Positions 23,094-33,594 of a stretch of DNA of 64,000 bases are shown here, piece after piece. A model generated the notes under the pieces. The model did no database searches. It saw only the letters and a list, made by a program, of their open reading frames with translations, and was not told where the DNA came from. The first letter of the stretch is position 1, and each line of letters opens with the position of its first letter. The stretch covers positions 23,378,890 through 23,442,889 of the forward strand of contig NC_092045.1 of the NCBI RefSeq assembly GCF_003086295.3, given 5' to 3'. A program made the translations under genes and the position numbers. Source of the stretch: Arachis hypogaea (Eukaryota > Streptophyta > Magnoliopsida > Fabales > Fabaceae).

Positions 23094-24218
23094 TTAGTGA
23101 TGGCGGCTTGTTCTTCCTCTTGAAGACCCTATGGAGTGCTTGAGCTCCTCAATGTCTCTTCCTTGTCTTTGTTGCTCCTCTCTCATGATCCTTTGATCTT
23201 CTCTAATTTCATGGAGGATGATGGAGTGTTCTTAGTGCTCCACCCTTAGTTGTCCCATGTTGGAACTTAATTCTCCTAGGGAGGTGTTTAGTTGCTCCCA
23301 ATAATTTTGTGGAGGAAAGTGCATCCCTTGAGGCATCTCAGGGATCTCATGATGAGTGGGGTCTCTTGTGTGCTCCATCCTCTTCTTAGTGATGGGCTTG
23401 TCCTCATCAATAGGGATATCTCCCTCTATGTCAACTCCAACTGAATAACAGAGGTGACAAATGAGATGAGGGAAGGCTAACCTTGCCAAGGTAGAGGACT
23501 TGTCTGCCACCTTATAGAGTTCTTGAGCTATAACCTCATGAACTTCTATTTCTTCTCCAATCATGATGCTATGAATCATGATAGCCCGGTCTATGGTAAC
23601 TTCGGACCGGTTGCTAGTGGGAATGATTGAGCGTTGAATAAACTCCAACCATCCTCTAGCCACGGGCTTGAGGTCATGCCTTCTCAATTGAACCGGCTTC
23701 CCTCTTGAATCTCTCTTCCATTGGGCGCCCTCTTCACATATGACTGTGAGGACTTGGTCCAACCTTTGATCAAAGTTGACCCTTCTAGTGTAAGGATGTT
23801 CATCTCCTTGCATCATGGGCAAGTTGAATGCCAACCTTACATTTTCCGGACTAAAATCCAAGTATTTCCCCCGAACCATAGTAAGCCAATTCTTTGGATC
23901 CGGGTTCATACTTTGGTCATGGTTCTTGGTGATCCATGCATTGGCATAGAACTCTTAAACCATCAAGATTCCGACTTGTTGAATGGGGTTGGTAAGAACT
24001 TCCCAACCTCTTCTTCGGATCTCATGTCGGATCTCCGGATATTCACCCTTTTTGAGTGAAAAAGGGACCTCGGGGATCACCTTCTTCAAGGCCACAACTT
24101 CATAGAAGTGGTCTTGATGCACCCTTGAGATGAATCTCTCCATCTCCCATGACTCGGAGGTGGAAGCTTTTGCCTTCCCTTTCCTCTTTCTAGAGGTTTC
24201 TCCGGCCTTGGATGCCAT
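23094..24218 (-). pseudogene. D third ORF, broken by two stops
   Basis: It starts MASKAGETSRKRKGKAKAS at 24218 and ends at a stop at 23094-23096 after SRGRTSRHH. Two in-frame stops are near 23955 (in MVQEFY) and 23232 (in RVEHQE), each a CAA codon changed to TAA by comparison with E. Otherwise the frame is open, about 370 codons. It has the same signatures as E: LVRGKYLDFSPENV-like, LKPVARGWLEFI, PTSNRSEVTIDRAIM, and a charged C-terminal coiled-coil-like segment. Function unknown; no membrane segment is visible. Confidence 0.8.
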
Positions 24219-24254
24219 AATGGTTATGGAAAAACAAAAAGCAATGCTTTTACC

Positions 24255-24292
24255 ACACCAAACTTAAAAGGTTTTCTCGTCCTCGAGCAAAA
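24255..24292 (-). promoter_or_regulatory. Hairpin plus AAGTTTGGTGT module before the third ORF of D
   Basis: In element sense, arms CTCG/CGAG around loop AGGA extend to TTTGCTCG with one mismatch (24273-24292), then AAGTTTGGTGT (24255-24265). It shares the C-G pair with E. Confidence 0.55.
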
Positions 24293-24716
24293 GAAGAAAG
24301 AAGAGAGTAGAAGAAGAAGAAATGAAGAAGAAGGGAATGGCTTTGTGTTCGGCCAAAAGGGGAAGAAGTGGTGTTTAGGTTGTGTGAAAATGAAGGGAGT
24401 GAAGAAGGGTTTATATAGGAGTGGGGAGAGGGGTAGGGTTCGGTCAAGTGAGGGTGGGTTTGGGTGGGAAAGTGGTTTGAATTTGAATGGTGAGGTAAGT
24501 GGGGTTTTATGAAGGATGGATGTGAGTGGTGAAGAGAAAGATGGGATTTGATAGGTGAAGGGTTTTTGGGGAAGAGGTGTTGAGGTGATTGGTGAATGGG
24601 TGAAGAAGAGAGAGAGTGGTGGGGTAGGTGGGGATCCTGTGGGGTCCACAGATCCTGAGGTGTCAAGGAAAAGTCATCCCTGCACCAAATGGCAAGCAAA
24701 ATTGCGTTTTTAGCCA
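24293..24716 (-). other. Spacer of D before the third ORF
   Basis: Element-sense C/T-rich noncoding DNA, the counterpart of 19363-19798 in E. Apparent proline- and serine-rich ORFs here are composition effects. Confidence 0.5.
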
Positions 24717-24721
24717 TTTCT

Positions 24722-24893
24722 GGCGTTAAACGCCGGGCTGGTGCCCATTTCTGGCGTTTAACGCCAGCTTCTTGCCCTTTTCTGGCGTTTAACGCCAGTC
24801 TGGTGCCCCTTTCTGGCGTTAAACGCCCAGAATGGTGCCAGACTGGGCGTTAAACACCCATCTGCTAGCCTGACTGGCGTTTAAACGCCAGCA
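24722..24893 (-). repeat. Palindrome array of D, 31-bp period
   Basis: Units start at 24722, 24753, 24784, 24815, 24846 and 24876 (steps 31, 31, 31, 31, 30). They are mostly perfect GGCGTTWAACGCC; the last is GGCGTTTAAACGCC. Confidence 0.92.
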
Positions 24894-25030
24894 GGTTCTT
24901 CCTCCAGGGTGTGCTATTTTTCTTTCTGTTTTTCATTCTGTTTCTGCTTTTTTCATTGATTTTGTGACTTCTCATGATCATCAACCTACAAAAGACATAA
25001 AATAACAAAAGAGAATAGTTAAAATATAAC

Positions 25031-25048
25031 ATTGGGTTGCCTCCCAAC
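25031..25048 (-). promoter_or_regulatory. Post-gag-protease hairpin of D
   Basis: Element sense GTTGGG-AGGCAA-CCCAAT, after AAAGAAGCGCTT and about 50 bp past the gag-protease stop. Confidence 0.65.
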
Positions 25049-25096
25049 AAGCGCTTCTTTAATGTCATTAGCTTGACAGAGGACTCTCATAGAGCC

Positions 25097-27418
25097 TCAG
25101 AAATGCTCAGAGCTATGTTGGAACCTCCCAACACCAAACTTAGAGTTTGAATGTGGGGGTTCAACACCAAACTTAGAAGTTGGTTGTGGCCTCCCAACAC
25201 CAAACTTAGAGTTTGACTGTGGGGGCTCTGTTTGGCTCTGTTTTGAGAGAAGCTCTTCATGCTTCCTCTCCATGGTGACAGAGGGATATCCTTGAGCCTT
25301 AAACACAAAGGATTCTTCATTCACTTGAATGATCAATTCTCCCCTATCAACATCAATCACAGCTCTTGCTGTGGCTAGGAAGGGTCTGCCAAGGATGATG
25401 GATTCATCCATGCACTTCCCAGTCTCTAGGACTATGAAATCAACAGGGATGTACTGGTCTTCAACCTTTACCAGAACATCCTCTACAAGTCCATAAGCTT
25501 GTTTTCTTGAATTGTCTGCCATCTCTAGTGAGATTTTTGCAGCTTGCACCTCAAAGATCCCTAACTTCTCCATTACAGAGAGAGGCATGAGGTTTACACT
25601 TGACCCTAAGTCACACAAGGCCTTCTTGAAGGTCATGGTGCCTATGGTACAAGGTATTGAAAACTTCCCAGGATCCTGTCTCTTTTGAGGCAGTTTCTGC
25701 CTAGACAAGTCATCCAGTTCTTTGGTGAGCAAAGGGGGTTCATCCTCCCAAGTCTCATTTCCAAACAACTTGTCATTTAGCTTCATGATTGCTCCAAGGT
25801 ATTTAGCAACTTGCTCCTCAGTGACATACTCATCCTCTTCAGAGGAAGAATACTCATCAGAGCTCATGAATGGCAGAAGTAAGTCCAATGGAATCTCTAT
25901 GGTCTCATTTTGAGCCTCAGATTCCCATGGTTCCTCATTGGGAAACTCATTGGAGGCCAGTGGACGTCCATTGAGGTCTTCCTCAGTGGCGTTTACTGCC
26001 TCTTCTTCCTCCCAAAATTTGGCCATGTTGATGGCTTTGCACTCTCCTTTTGGATTTTCTTCTGTATTGCTTGGGAGAGTACTAGGAGGGAGTTCAGTAA
26101 TTTTCTTGCTCAGCTGACCCACTTGTGCCTCCAAGTTTCTAATGGAGAAACTTTGAGTGGTTTTGATTAGATCAGAGACCATGGTTGCTAAGTCAGAGTT
26201 ATTCTGCCTAGAACTCTCTGTCTGTTGCTGAGAAGATGATGGAAAAGGTTTGCTATTGCTAAACCTGTTTCTTCCACCATTACTATTGTTGAAACCTTGT
26301 TGAGGTTTCTGTTGATCCTTCCATGAGAGATTTGGATGATTTCTCCATGAAGGATTGTAGGTGTTTCCATAGGGTTCTCCCATGTAATTCACCTCTTCTA
26401 TTGAAGGATTCTCAGGATCATAAGCTTCTTCCTCAGATGAAGCTTCCTTAGTACTGCTTGGTGCATTTTGCATCCCAGACAGACTTTGAGAAATCATATT
26501 GACTTGTTGAGTCAATATTTTGTTCTGAGCCAATATGGCATTCAGAGTGTCAATCTCAAGAACTCCTTTCTTCTGACTAGTCCCATTGTTCATAGGATTT
26601 CTTTCAGAAGTGTACATGAATTGGTTATTTGCAACCATTTCAATCAGCTCTTGAGCTTCTGTAGGCGTCTTCTTCAGATGAAGAGAGCCTCCAGCGGAGC
26701 TATCCAAAGACATTTTGGATAGTTCAGAGAGACCATCATAGAAAATACCTATGATGCTCCATTCAGAAAGCATATCAGAAGGACACTTTCTGATTAATTG
26801 TTTGTATCTTTCCCAAGCTTCATAGAGGGATTCTCCTTCCTTCTGTCTGAAGGTTTGGACTTCCACTCTAAGCTTACTCAATTTTTGAGGTGGAAAGAAC
26901 TTTGCCAAGAAGGCATTAACTAGCTTTTCCCAAGAGTCCAGGCTTTCTTTAGGTTGTGAGTCCAACCATGTCCTAGCTCTGTCTCTTACAGCAAAAGGGA
27001 ATAGCATAAGTCTGTAGACCTCAGGGTCAACCCCATTAGTCTTGACAGTGTCACAGATTTGCAAGAATTCAGCTAAGAACTGATGAGGATCTTCCAATGG
27101 AAGTCCATGGAACTTGCAATTCTGTTGCATTAGAGAAACTAATTGAGGCTTAAGCTCAAAGTTGTTTGCTCCAATGGCAGGGATAGAGATGCTTCTCCCA
27201 TAGAAGTCGGGAGTAGGTGCAGTAAAGTCACCCAGCACCTTCCTTGCATTGTTGGCATTGTTGTTGTTTTCGGCTGCCATGATTTCTTCTTCTTTGAAGA
27301 ATTCGGTTAGGTCCTCTACAGAGAATTGTGCCTTAGCTTCTCTTAGATTTCGCTTCAAGGTCCTTTCAGGTTCGGGATCAGCCTCAACAAGAATGCTTTT
27401 GTCTCTGCTCCTACTCAT
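25097..27418 (-). CDS. D gag-protease, intact, 773 aa
   Basis: It makes the capsid protein and an aspartic protease of a non-autonomous element. It starts MSRSRDKSILVEADPEPERTL; E has the same start. The gag core is at about residues 95-260 (LMLFPFAVRDRARTWLDSQP, GESLYEAWERYKQLIRKCP). A Q/N/S-rich linker runs from about 310 to 430. The protease is at about 585-705 (IPCTIGTMTFKKALCDLGSSVNLMP with DLGSS as active-site loop, then [13 protein letters not shown]). The C-terminus (about 737-763) carries three SKFGV peptides, which are the AAGTTTGGTGT word read in frame. No CCHC knuckle is visible. The ORF ends after protease; RT, RNase H and integrase are absent, so it would need enzymes in trans, plausibly from B-like elements. 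Confidence 0.9.
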   Translation of the reverse strand: MSRSRDKSILVEADPEPERTLKRNLREAKAQFSVEDLTEFFKEEEIMAAENNNNANNARKVLGDFTAPTPDFYGRSISIPAIGANNFELKPQLVSLMQQNCKFHGLPLEDPHQFLAEFLQICDTVKTNGVDPEVYRLMLFPFAVRDRARTWLDSQPKESLDSWEKLVNAFLAKFFPPQKLSKLRVEVQTFRQKEGESLYEAWERYKQLIRKCPSDMLSEWSIIGIFYDGLSELSKMSLDSSAGGSLHLKKTPTEAQELIEMVANNQFMYTSERNPMNNGTSQKKGVLEIDTLNAILAQNKILTQQVNMISQSLSGMQNAPSSTKEASSEEEAYDPENPSIEEVNYMGEPYGNTYNPSWRNHPNLSWKDQQKPQQGFNNSNGGRNRFSNSKPFPSSSQQQTESSRQNNSDLATMVSDLIKTTQSFSIRNLEAQVGQLSKKITELPPSTLPSNTEENPKGECKAINMAKFWEEEEAVNATEEDLNGRPLASNEFPNEEPWESEAQNETIEIPLDLLLPFMSSDEYSSSEEDEYVTEEQVAKYLGAIMKLNDKLFGNETWEDEPPLLTKELDDLSRQKLPQKRQDPGKFSIPCTIGTMTFKKALCDLGSSVNLMPLSVMEKLGIFEVQAAKISLEMADNSRKQAYGLVEDVLVKVEDQYIPVDFIVLETGKCMDESIILGRPFLATARAVIDVDRGELIIQVNEESFVFKAQGYPSVTMERKHEELLSKQSQTEPPQSNSKFGVGRPQPTSKFGVEPPHSNSKFGVGRFQHSSEHF

Positions 27419-28104
27419 AAGAAAGAGAAGAGAACAAGGAAATATGGAATCCTTTATGTCACAGTATAGAGATTCCTTTAGGTGTCAGAGGAAAAGAAAA
27501 ATGGAAGGCAGAAGTAGAAAATTTGAACTTATCAAAGAAGATGGAGTTCGAATTTTTCATTAAGGAATAGTGTTAGTCCATAAACAGAAGGATGTGAGAA
27601 GAAGGGAAGTAATTTTCGAAAATTAAGGAAAAGATTTTGAAAACATTTTTGAAAAGCACTAATTGATTTTCGAAAATGAAAGTGGAAAAGAATTCAAGTG
27701 ATTTTTAAAAAAGATTTTGAAATTAGAAGTCAAAAAGATTTGATTGAAAACTATTTTGAAAAAGATGTGGTTGAGAAGATATGATTGATTTTAAAAAGAT
27801 GTGATTGAGAAGATATGATTTGAAAAACATTTTAAAAAAGATTTGATTTTAAAAATTAATGACTTGGCTATCAAGAAAAGATATGATTCAAACATTAAAC
27901 CTTTCTCAACAGAAAAGGCAACATACTTGAATTGTTGAATCAAATCATTAATTGATAGTAAGTATCTTTGAAAAAGGAAAGAAATTGATTTTGAAAACAT
28001 ATGATTGAAAAGATATGATTTGAAAAAGATTTGATTTTGAAAAACTTTGAAAACCTGAAAAAAAATTGCATTGAAAAACAGAATCTTCCCTCTTGTGCCA
28101 TCCT

Positions 28105-28251
28105 GGTGTTAAACGCCCAGAATGGTGCACATTCTGGCGTTTAACGCCCAAAACTATACCTTTTTGGGCGTTAAACGCCCAACCAGGTACCCTGGCTGGC
28201 GTTTAAACGCCAGTCTGTCCTTCTTCACTGGGCGTTTTGAACGCCCAGCTT
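28105..28251 (-). repeat. Extra palindrome array in the D leader
   Basis: Units start at 28105, 28136, 28167, 28198 and 28231 (steps 31, 31, 31, 33). The last, GGGCGTTTTGAACGCCC, has the enlarged-centre form seen once in each of the A, B and C arrays. E, A, B and C have no leader array. Confidence 0.9.
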
Positions 28252-28712
28252 TTTCTGTGCAATTCCTCTGCAGAATGTTCTGAATCTTCAATTCTCTGTA
28301 TTATTGACTTGAAAAGACACAAATTAAAAATATTTTTGGATTTTTTAATAATAAGGAGTAATCAAAATGCAACTAAAATCAAATAACAATGCATGCAAGA
28401 CATCAAACTTAGCAGTTTGTATACTACTGACACTAATGAGAATGCATATGAGACACATAAACACTCAAGTCAAAAGAATTCAAAGATCAGAATAAGAAAT
28501 CATCAAGAACAACTTGAAGATCCTTAAGACACATGAATGAATGTATGCAATTGACACCAAACTTAAAATGAGACACTAGACTCAAACAAGAAATATTTTT
28601 GGATTTTATGATTTTGTAAATTTTTTTTTTGTGATTTTCAAAAATTAAGTGGAAAAAGGTATCAAAATTCTTAATGAGAATTCCAGGAATCATGCAATGT
28701 TTAGTCTAAGAC

Positions 28713-28920
28713 TCCGGTCCAGGAATTAGACATGGCTTCACAGCCAGCCAAGCTTTCAAAGAAAGCTTCGGTCCAAAACACTAGACATGGCCAAAGGCCA
28801 GCCAAGCCTTAGCAGATCACTGCTCCAAAAGCAAGATTGATAGAAATCAACAAGCTCTTGTGATGATAAGTTGAAACCTCGGTCCAATGAAATTAGACAT
28901 GGCTTCACAGCCAGCCAGAC
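28713..28920 (-). repeat. Three copies of a hairpin repeat in the D leader
   Basis: Each copy has CGGTCCA, then TAGACATGGCY, then RGCCAGCCA. Stem arms (plus strand) are TGGCT/AGCCA at 28733-28746, TGGCC/GGCCA at 28788-28800 and TGGCT/AGCCA at 28900-28913. A relative, TGGCC-ATTC-GGCCA, is in the F LTR near 117-130. Confidence 0.65.
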
Positions 28921-29025
28921 TTCAACAGATCATCATGAAACTCTAGAATTCATTCTTAAGAACTCTGAAGAAAAAATACCTAATCTAAGCAACAAGATGA
29001 ACCGTCAGTTGTCCAAACTCAACAA

Positions 29026-29043
29026 TCCCCGACAACAGCGCCA
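29026..29043 (-). other. Primer binding site of D (tRNA-Asp, two mismatches)
   Basis: Element sense TGGCGCTGTTGTCGGGGA, two C-to-T differences from the tRNA-Asp complement. Confidence 0.8.
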
Positions 29044-29049
29044 AAAACT

Positions 29050-30643
29050 TGGTGCACGAAATTGTGATCAATACTTTTCACAACTCAAATAATCCCCGGT
29101 GATGAAACCAAAAACTTGGTGTTCAATACCATGGCATAAACACAACTTCGCACAACTAACCAGCAAGTGTACTGGGTCATCCAAGTAATAAACCTTATGC
29201 GAGTAAGGGTCGATCCTACAGAGATTGTTAGTATGAAGCAAGCTATGGTCACCTTGTAAATCTCATTCAGGCAAACTCAAATGGATATGAATGATGATAT
29301 ACGAATAAAACATAAAGATAAAGATAGAGATACTTATGTAATTCATTGGTAGGAATTTCAGATAAGCGTATGAAGATGCTTGGTCCCTTCCGTCTCTCTG
29401 CTTTCCTACTGTCTTCATCCAATCCTTCTTACTCCTTTCCATGGCAAGCTTAAGCAAGGGTTTCACCGTTGTCAGTGGCTACCTCCCATCCTCTCAGTGG
29501 AAATGTTCAACGCACCCTGTCACGGCACGGCTATCCATCTGTCGGTTCTCGATCAGGCCGGAATAGAATCCAGTGATTCTTTTGCGTCTGTCACTAACGC
29601 CCCGCCCTCAGGTGTTTGAAGCACGTCACAGTCATTCAATCATTGAATCCTACTCAGAATACCACAGACAAGGTTAGACCTTCCGGATTCTCTTGAATGC
29701 TGCCACGAAGACTCTGATCTCACGGAATGGCTGGCTCGTTTGTCAGGCGAGCACTCGGTTGTCAGGCGATCAACCATGCATCGTGTATCAGGAATCCAAG
29801 AGATATCCACCCAATCGAAGGTAGAACGGAGGTGGTTGTCAGTCACACGTTCATAGGTGAGAATGATGATGAGTGTCACGAATCATCACATTCATCAAGT
29901 TGAAGAACAAGTGGTATCTTAGAACAAGAACAAGCGGAATTGAATAGAAGAACAATAGTAATTGCATTAATACTCGAGGTACAGCAGAGCTCCACACCTT
30001 AATCTATGGTGTGTAGAAACTCCACCGTTGAAAATACATAAGAACAAGCTCTAGGCATGGCCGAATAGCCAGCCTCCCAATGATCTAAGAACTAGATGTC
30101 CAAAGATGATCTAGAGATCTAAAGTGATCAAAAGATGAAAATACAATAGTAAAAGGTCCTACTTATAGAAAACTAGTAGCCTAGGGTGTACAAAGATGAG
30201 TAAATGACATAAAAATCCACTTTCGGGCCCACTTGGTGTGTGCTTGGGCTGAGCAATGAAGCATTTTCGTGTAGAGACTCTTCTTGGAGTTAAACGCCAG
30301 CTTTTAGGCCAGTTTGGGCGTTTAACTCCCATTTTGGTGCCAGTTCCGGCGTTTAACGCTGGAAATCCTGAGGGTGACTTTGAACGCCGGTTTGGGCCAT
30401 CAAATCTTGGGCAAAGTATGAACTATCATATATTGCTGGAAAGCCCAGGATGTCTACTTTCCAACGCCGTTGAGAGCGCGCCAGAAAATACCTGAAATCA
30501 CAGAAAAACACACAAACTCATAGTAAAGTCCAGAAAAGTGAATTTTAACTAAAAACTAATAAAAATATACTAAAAACTAACTAAATCCTACTAGAAACAT
30601 ACTAAAAACAATGCCAAAAAGCGTACAAATTATCCGCTCATCA
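29050..30643 (-). mobile_element. Element D 5' LTR, with internal deletions
   Basis: 1594 bp against 1734 in the 3' LTR. Two losses are clear: a short one near 29700 and about 117 bp near 30482 (from the sequence after GCGCGCCA to CAGCCAGAAAA). The embedded PBS-like copy is at 29093-29110. The 30482 deletion removes DNA just inside the U3 side. Confidence 0.9.
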
Positions 30644-31242
30644 ATAGAGGATGGTTGGAGTTCATCCAACGCTCCATCATTCCTACTAGCAACCGATCTG
30701 AAGTGACTGTAGATCGGGCCATCATGATCCATAGTATCACGATTGGGGAGAAAGTGAAAGTTCATGAGATCATACCTCTAGAACTCTATAAGGTGGCTGA
30801 CAAGTCCTCCACTTTGGCAAGGTTAGCCTTTCCTCAACTCATTTGTCACCTATGCGATTCGGCTGGAATTGACATAGAAGGAGACATCCTCATTGAAGAG
30901 GACAATTCCATCACTAAAAAAAGGATGGAGCAAACAAGAGAGCCCACTCATGGACCTCAACAAGAGAATGAGGAAATTTCTCATCAAGAAATCCCTAATA
31001 TGCCTCAAGGGATGCATTTTCCTCCACACAACTATTGGGAGTAACTCAATACCTCTTTGGAAGGCTTGAGTTACAACATGGACCAACTAAGGGTGAAGCA
31101 CCAAGAGCAGTCCATCATTCTCCATGAGATTAGAGAAGATCAAAGAGCTATGAGGGAGGAGCAACAAAAGAAAGGAAGAGACATAGAGGAGCTTAGGCAT
31201 TCCATTGGATCTTCAAGAGGAAGAACTAGCCGCCATCACTAA
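30644..31242 (+). pseudogene. E third ORF, second part
   Basis: It resumes after ATAGA (30644-30648) with GWWEFI-like sequence, then IQRSIIPTSNRSEVTVDRAIMIHS, then an acidic stretch. A stop follows HNYWE at 31042, and a charged coiled-coil-like tail (HEIREDQRAMREEQQKKGRD) runs to SRGRTSRHH at 31242. It matches the D protein closely. Confidence 0.82.
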
Positions 31243-32049
31243 GGTGGACCCGTTCTTTGATTTCCTTGTTCTTATTTTTCTGTTTTTCAAATTTGATGCT
31301 TTATGTTTGTCTATGTTTGGGTCTTCATTACATGATCATTAGTGTCTAGTGTCTATGCCTTAAAGCTATGAATAATTCCATGAATCCTTCACCTTTCTTA
31401 AATGAAAAATGTGCCTAATTACAAAAGAACAAGTAGTAATTGGATTTCAAATTTTATCTTGAAATTAGTTTAATTATTTTGATGTGGTGGCAATACTTTT
31501 TATTTTCTGAATAAATGCTTGAACAGTGCATATTTTTTATAATGAAGTTTATGAATGTTAAAATTGTTGGCTCTTGAAAGAATGATGAACAAAGAGAAAT
31601 GTTATTGAAAATCTGAAAAATCATGAAATTGATTCTTGAAGTAAGAAAAAGCAGTGAAAAAATGGCAAAAATTAAAAGAAAAAGAAAGAAAAAGAAAAAA
31701 CAAGCAAAAAAGCCAATAGCCCTTTAAACCAAAAGGCAAGGGTAAAAAGGATCCAAGGCTTTGAGCATTAATAGATAGGAAGGCCCAAAGGAATAACCTC
31801 TTGGTCTAAACGGCTAAATCAAGCTGTCCCTAACCATGTGCTTGTGTCATGAAGGTCCAAGTAAAAAGCTTGAGACTGAGTGGTTAAAGTCGTGATCCAA
31901 AGCAAAAAGAGTGTGCTTAAGAACTCTGGACACCTCTAATTGGGGACTTTAGCAAAGCTAAGTCACAATCTGAAAAGGTTCACCCAGTTATGTGTCTGTG
32001 GCATTTATGTATCTGGTGGTAATACTGGAAAACAAAGTGCTTAGGGCCA
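31243..32049 (+). other. 3' noncoding region of E, first part
   Basis: It contains the roughly 150-bp stretch kept only in C and E (about 31740-31910) and the stretch common to all elements (from about 31915). Element A enters after GGCCA (32045-32049). The region continues at 54965-55253. Confidence 0.65.
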
Positions 32050-33571
32050 TGATGAGCGGATAATTTATACGCTTTTTGGCATTGTTTTTAGTGTGTTTTT
32101 AGTATATTTTAATTAGTTTTTAGTATACTTTTAGTAGTTTTTAGTTAAAATTCACTTTTCTGGACTTTACTATGAGTTTGTGTGTTTTTCTGTGATTTCA
32201 GGTATTTTCTGGCTGAAATTGAGGGTCCTGAGCAAAAATCTGATTCAGAGGCTAAAAAGGACTGCAGATGTTGTTGGATTCTGACCTCCCTACACTCGAA
32301 GTGGATTTTCTGGAGCTACAGAAGTCCAATTGGCGCACTCTCAACAGCGTTGGAAAGTAGACATCCTGGGCTTTCCAGCAATGTATAATAGTTCATACTT
32401 TGCCCGAGATTTGATGGCCCAAACCGGCGTTGCAAATTAGCTTCAGAATTCCCAGCGTTTAACGCTGGAATTGGCATAAAAATTGGAGTTAAACGCCCAA
32501 ACTGGCATAAAAGCTAGCGTTTAACTCCAGAAAAAGTCTCTACACATGAAAGCTTCAATGCTCAGCCCAAGCACACACTAAGTGGACCCAGAAGTGGATT
32601 TTTACGTCATTTACTCATTTCTGTATACCCTAGGTTACTAGTTCACTATTAATAGGATCTTTTGACATTGTATCTGTACCTCATGACACTTTACACGTTT
32701 CTTTGTGTACCTTCTACGGCATGAGTCTCTAAACCCCATGGTTGGGGGTGAGGAGCTCTGCTGTGTCTTGATGGATTAATGCAATTACTACTGTTTTTCA
32801 TTCAATCATGCTTGCTTCCATTCTAAGATATCACTTGTTCTTAAACCTGATGAATGTGATGATCCGTGACACTCATTATCATTCTCAACTATGAACATGT
32901 GCCTGACAACCACCTCCGTTCTACCTTAGATTGAGTATATATCTCTTGGATTCCTTAATCAGAATCTTCGTGGTATAAGCTAGAAGTGATGGCGGCATTC
33001 AAGAGAATCCGGAAGGTCTAAACCTTGTTTGTGGTATTCTGAGTAGGATTCAATGATTGAATGACTGTGACGAGCTTCAAACTCCTGAGGGCTGGGCGTT
33101 AGTGACAGACGCAAAAGAATCACTGGATTCTATTCCAACCTGATTGAGAACTGACAGATGGATAGCCGTGCCGTGACAGGGTGCGTTGAACATTTCCACT
33201 GAGAGGATGGGAGGTAGCCACTGACAACGGTGAAACCCTTGCATACAGCTTGCCATGGAAGGAGCCTTGCGTGCTTGAAGAAGAAGACAGTAGGAAAGCA
33301 GAGATTCAGAAGATGGAGCATCTCCAAAACCTCAACCTGTTCCCCATTACTGCAAAACAAGTACTTATTTCATGTTCTTTTACTTTTCACAATCAACCCT
33401 GATAATTATTGATATCCTGACTAAGATTTACAAGATAACCATAGCTTGCTTCAAGCCGACAATCTCCGTGGGATCGACCCTTACTCACGTAAGGTATTAC
33501 TTGGACGACCCAGTGCACTTGCTGGTTAGTTGTGCGGGGTTGCAAAAGTGTGATTGCAATTTCGTGCACCA
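32050..33571 (+). mobile_element. Element A 5' LTR
   Basis: It begins TGATGAGCGGATAATTT and ends TTTCGTGCACCA. Palindromic half sites start at 32426, 32454, 32485 and 32516 (31-bp last steps). TATTAATAG at 32647-32655 is a possible TATA element. The conserved U5 block is at about 33450-33535. No embedded PBS copy. Confidence 0.92.
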
Positions 33572-33577
33572 AGTTTT

Positions 33578-33594
33578 TGGCGCCGTTGCCGGGA
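33578..33594 (+). other. Primer binding site of A, one base missing
   Basis: TGGCGCCGTTGCCGGGA lacks one G of the run of four in the tRNA-Asp complement. Confidence 0.8.

Larger units (their letters stand above)
27419..29025 (-). other. Leader of D
   Basis: Noncoding, pyrimidine-rich in element sense, with AAGTTTGGTGT at 28554-28564. Unusually it also holds a palindrome array (28105-28251) and three copies of a short hairpin repeat (28713-28920). Confidence 0.6.
20436..30643 (-). mobile_element. Element D: non-autonomous Athila-type element with intact gag-protease
   Basis: LTRs are at 20436-22169 and 29050-30643, with target duplication ATAGA at 20431-20435 and 30644-30648. Inside are PBS, leader, a 773-aa gag-protease ORF, hairpin, palindrome array and a third ORF with two stops. 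No RT, RNase H or integrase. LTR copies look close by eye apart from deletions in the 5' LTR, so the insertion seems fairly recent. Confidence 0.93.

Noticed and set aside
24224..24717. Proline- and serine-rich ORFs of 141-159 aa before the third ORF in D and E
   Set aside because: C/T-rich noncoding spacer; the two frames in D overlap each other and neither is kept in A, B or C.
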